Of a stretch of DNA of 58,256 nucleotides, positions 56,412 through 58,256 are shown piece by piece. The notes beneath the pieces were generated by a model. The model saw nothing but the letters and a program-made list of their open reading frames with translations. It did not search any database and was not told the origin of the DNA. The position numbers and the translations under genes were made by a program. Each line of letters begins with the position of its first letter. Positions within the stretch are counted from its first letter, which is position 1. The DNA comes from Vairimorpha apis BRL 01 (Eukaryota > Microsporidia > Nosematidae): assembly GCA_000447185.1 (NCBI GenBank), contig KE647164.1:9488-67743 (forward strand), in the 5' to 3' direction.

Positions 56412-57381
56412 AAGGGTGGTTAATTAAAATTTTTTATTTATACTTGGATCAAAAAATATAAAATATAATTTATATTAAAGTAAAATGGGATTGATGAGGG
56501 GATGTGAAGAAGGGAATTGGTTTAGAGTAATGAAATTGAGGAATATATGTAGAGTAATGAAATTGAGGAATTGATGTAGAGTATTGAAGTTAAAGAATTG
56601 GTGTAGAGTAATGAAATTGAAATAGTGGATATATTGGTATGGATAGTTTAAAGAATTTTATGTGTGAATAAAGATTTATGAGATACAATTATTAATAAAG
56701 ATTTATGAGATTGAGATATTTTAAAGAATTTTATCTATGTATTGATGTATAAGATTTGGTTAAATAATAAATAGATTATTAAGATGGTAAATGAATAGAA
56801 TAATAATATTGGATTTAATGTAATATGAGATATAAATATTAATAAAGTAAATATAGGATGTGGATATGAATATAGGATATAACTATTAATAAAATAAATA
56901 TAAAATGTAGAGATGGATCAATTATAGATGGGAAATTAAAAGGGATAATATAAATAAATGTATATATATATAATATATCAATTTATAATATGTTATTTTA
57001 ATAAATTATTCCATATAAAATAAATCTTAATAATATTTAATAATGCTGTTATTTTTATATTTAAAAAAAAGGTCTAGAATGTTCTATTTAATATAAAAAG
57101 ATAGAATGTTTGTATCACTAATATTAAAATAAGTGTATTTTATAAAATTAATATCTTTTATACAATTATTATATTCTACATACATTCATATACAATACTT
57201 TCTATTAGTCTCTATACTTCTACATACAATCTCCCTACATCATCTCTTATATACAATCTCCCTACATCATCTCTTATATACAATCTCCCTACATCATCTC
57301 TTATATACAATCTCTACACTCTAAAATATCTCCCCACACTCCTAAAATTCTTTTAAACATCTCCCTTCATACAATCTCCCC
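56412..57381. other. Intergenic region with minisatellites
   Basis: 56510-56640: about 36-bp repeats with TAGAGTAATGAAATTGAGGAA, G-rich and nearly C-free. 56640-57000: AT-rich filler with repeated AATAAAGATTTATGAGAT. 57130-57381: C-rich, nearly G-free, with a 27-bp tandem repeat. No gene. Confidence 0.6.
57222..57315. repeat. 27-bp tandem repeat, about 3.4 copies
   Basis: Unit contains TACAATCTCCCTACATCATC; near-perfect copies just downstream of the Mis18-like stop codon. Confidence 0.85.
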
Positions 57382-57960
57382 TCACCTCCTCTCATCAATC
57401 TTCTTATACAAATACAAACACAACCTCTGAATCTTATCAATCTCATCATACAAATCACTCAACGGTACATTATTATCACTCTCATTAACATTCCCACCCA
57501 ACATATAAGTATACACACTATCTCTATCAATAAAATACATTCCACTGAACCCATTCATCTCAACAGTAGTGGTAATAAACTTCTTACCTACTACTAAATG
57601 ACATTTACATTTAATAAAATTAAAAATACATTCGTTTTCTACATTCTTTTTCTTTTCTATAATTGGAATTGATGATAGATTTGTGAATATTAGATTTGAT
57701 TTTTTGTATGTTAAGAGTGAGAATGAGTCTGTTAGTGGGAGGTTGCATGATTTACAGTTTACTGTGAATGGGTTTTTTAAAAGTTTGTTGTTTGATATAG
57801 GTTGATTGGGAGTAGGTTGATTTATATTATGGTTAGATATAGAATTATTCTTATTATGATTTGAAGTATTCTTATTATGATTTGAAGTATTAATACTATG
57901 ATTATTATTAATACTATGGTTTTTATTGCTTGAATTGAGATTTGATTGATTCTGTATCAT
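57382..57960 (-). CDS. MIS18: Mis18-like centromere protein
   Basis: Mis18/Yippee-fold protein; in animals and fission yeast Mis18 primes centromeres for CENP-A loading. 192 residues; ATG at 57960, CCCC at plus 57971-57974. The first 60 residues are an Asn/Ser/His-rich tail. The zinc-binding fold follows: VNCKSCNLPLTDSFSLLTY with CxxC (69, 72), then ECIFNFIKCKCHLVVGKKF with a CxC pair (118, 120) where CxxC is usual, then GMYFIDRDSVYTYMLG matching the closing strand-helix (x-x-S-Y-V-L-G) of Mis18. A C-terminal helix (LSDLYDEIDKIQRLCLYLY) could be the coiled coil used for assembly. A plain Yippee protein is the alternative. Confidence 0.65.
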   Translation of the reverse strand: MIQNQSNLNSSNKNHSINNNHSINTSNHNKNTSNHNKNNSISNHNINQPTPNQPISNNKLLKNPFTVNCKSCNLPLTDSFSLLTYKKSNLIFTNLSSIPIIEKKKNVENECIFNFIKCKCHLVVGKKFITTTVEMNGFSGMYFIDRDSVYTYMLGGNVNESDNNVPLSDLYDEIDKIQRLCLYLYKKIDERR

Positions 57961-58256
57961 TTTTATATGAGGGGTAAAAATATTTTATATTATAAAATGT
58001 ATAGAAATTATATTGTAGAAAAATAAGAAATTATATTGTAGAAAAATAAGAAATTATATTGTAGAAAAATAAGAAATTATATTATAAAATATATAGAAAT
58101 ATTTACATTGTTATAAATTTAATTAAATAATATGAAAGTATTTACATTTAAATATAAAATTTTAATTTATCATATATTTAATATATTAATTATTTATTCT
58201 ATACAATAACAAAATACGATTTAATATTTTATAATTAATCTATACAATAACAAAAT
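57961..58256. other. Intergenic end of window with tandem repeat
   Basis: After the CCCC signal of the Mis18-like gene the sequence is AT-rich with a 23-bp array; ATTCTATACAATAACAAAAT-like words repeat near 58196 and 58237. Confidence 0.6.
58005..58083. repeat. 23-bp tandem repeat, about 3.4 copies
   Basis: Unit AAATTATATTGTAGAAAAA plus TAAG, near-identical copies. Confidence 0.9.

Overview
This is a very AT-rich, gene-sparse stretch of a microsporidian nuclear genome. The evidence is a 25-nt intron placed directly after the ATG of a ribosomal protein gene, short CCC-type signals a few bases before most start codons, compact housekeeping proteins, a class II photolyase (a family already known from microsporidia) and decayed copies of one non-LTR-like reverse transcriptase. 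Long intergenic spaces and retroelement debris suggest an expanded genome of the Hamiltosporidium, Edhazardia or Anncaliia kind. The exact genus cannot be fixed from the sequence alone.

Layout. 1-1.5 kb: ribosomal protein eS17, an unidentified minus-strand gene and the signal peptidase subunit SEC11. 3.3-15.0 kb: four dispersed members of an unrecognised multi-pass membrane protein family, with an unknown single-pass membrane protein gene and a strong candidate structured RNA locus (4459-4795) among them, plus two decayed reverse transcriptase pieces. 16.6-19.3 kb: ribosomal protein eL8 and poly(A) polymerase. 19.8-23.1 kb: two fast-evolving, probably secreted proteins on the minus strand. 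24.6-38.9 kb: histone H2A, HIRA/Hir1 histone chaperone, class II photolyase, a 5'-truncated retroelement with target-site duplication, a small membrane protein, replication factor C, a Jac1/HscB co-chaperone, and a MAK21/NOC1-like ribosome-assembly factor that starts 11 bp from the Jac1 start codon. 39.6-58 kb: SDA1, a repeat-filled region with an assembly gap that cuts a tRNA gene, a very large muskelin, a PH-domain protein, a TUP1-like protein and a Mis18-like centromere protein.

Two global patterns deserve attention. First, many genes are broken by single-base frameshifts, mostly in A or T runs of about 7-10. Adding one base per run restores each gene with exact modulo-3 bookkeeping. This most likely reflects homopolymer undercalling in the assembly, although biological slippage has not been excluded. 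Second, from about 39.6 kb onward the sequence alternates every few hundred bases between blocks nearly free of G and blocks nearly free of C. The blocks cross genes and intergenic DNA and are not obvious in the first 38 kb.

Functionally the recognisable genes are ordinary eukaryotic housekeeping: translation and ribosome assembly (eS17, eL8, SDA1, NOC1), chromatin and centromere (H2A, HIRA, Mis18-like, TUP1-like), replication and repair (RFC, photolyase), mRNA 3' processing (PAP), secretion (SEC11), Fe-S cluster assembly in the mitosome (Jac1) and probably ubiquitin ligase recruitment (muskelin). The lineage-specific material consists of the membrane protein family, the putative secreted pair and the candidate RNA.
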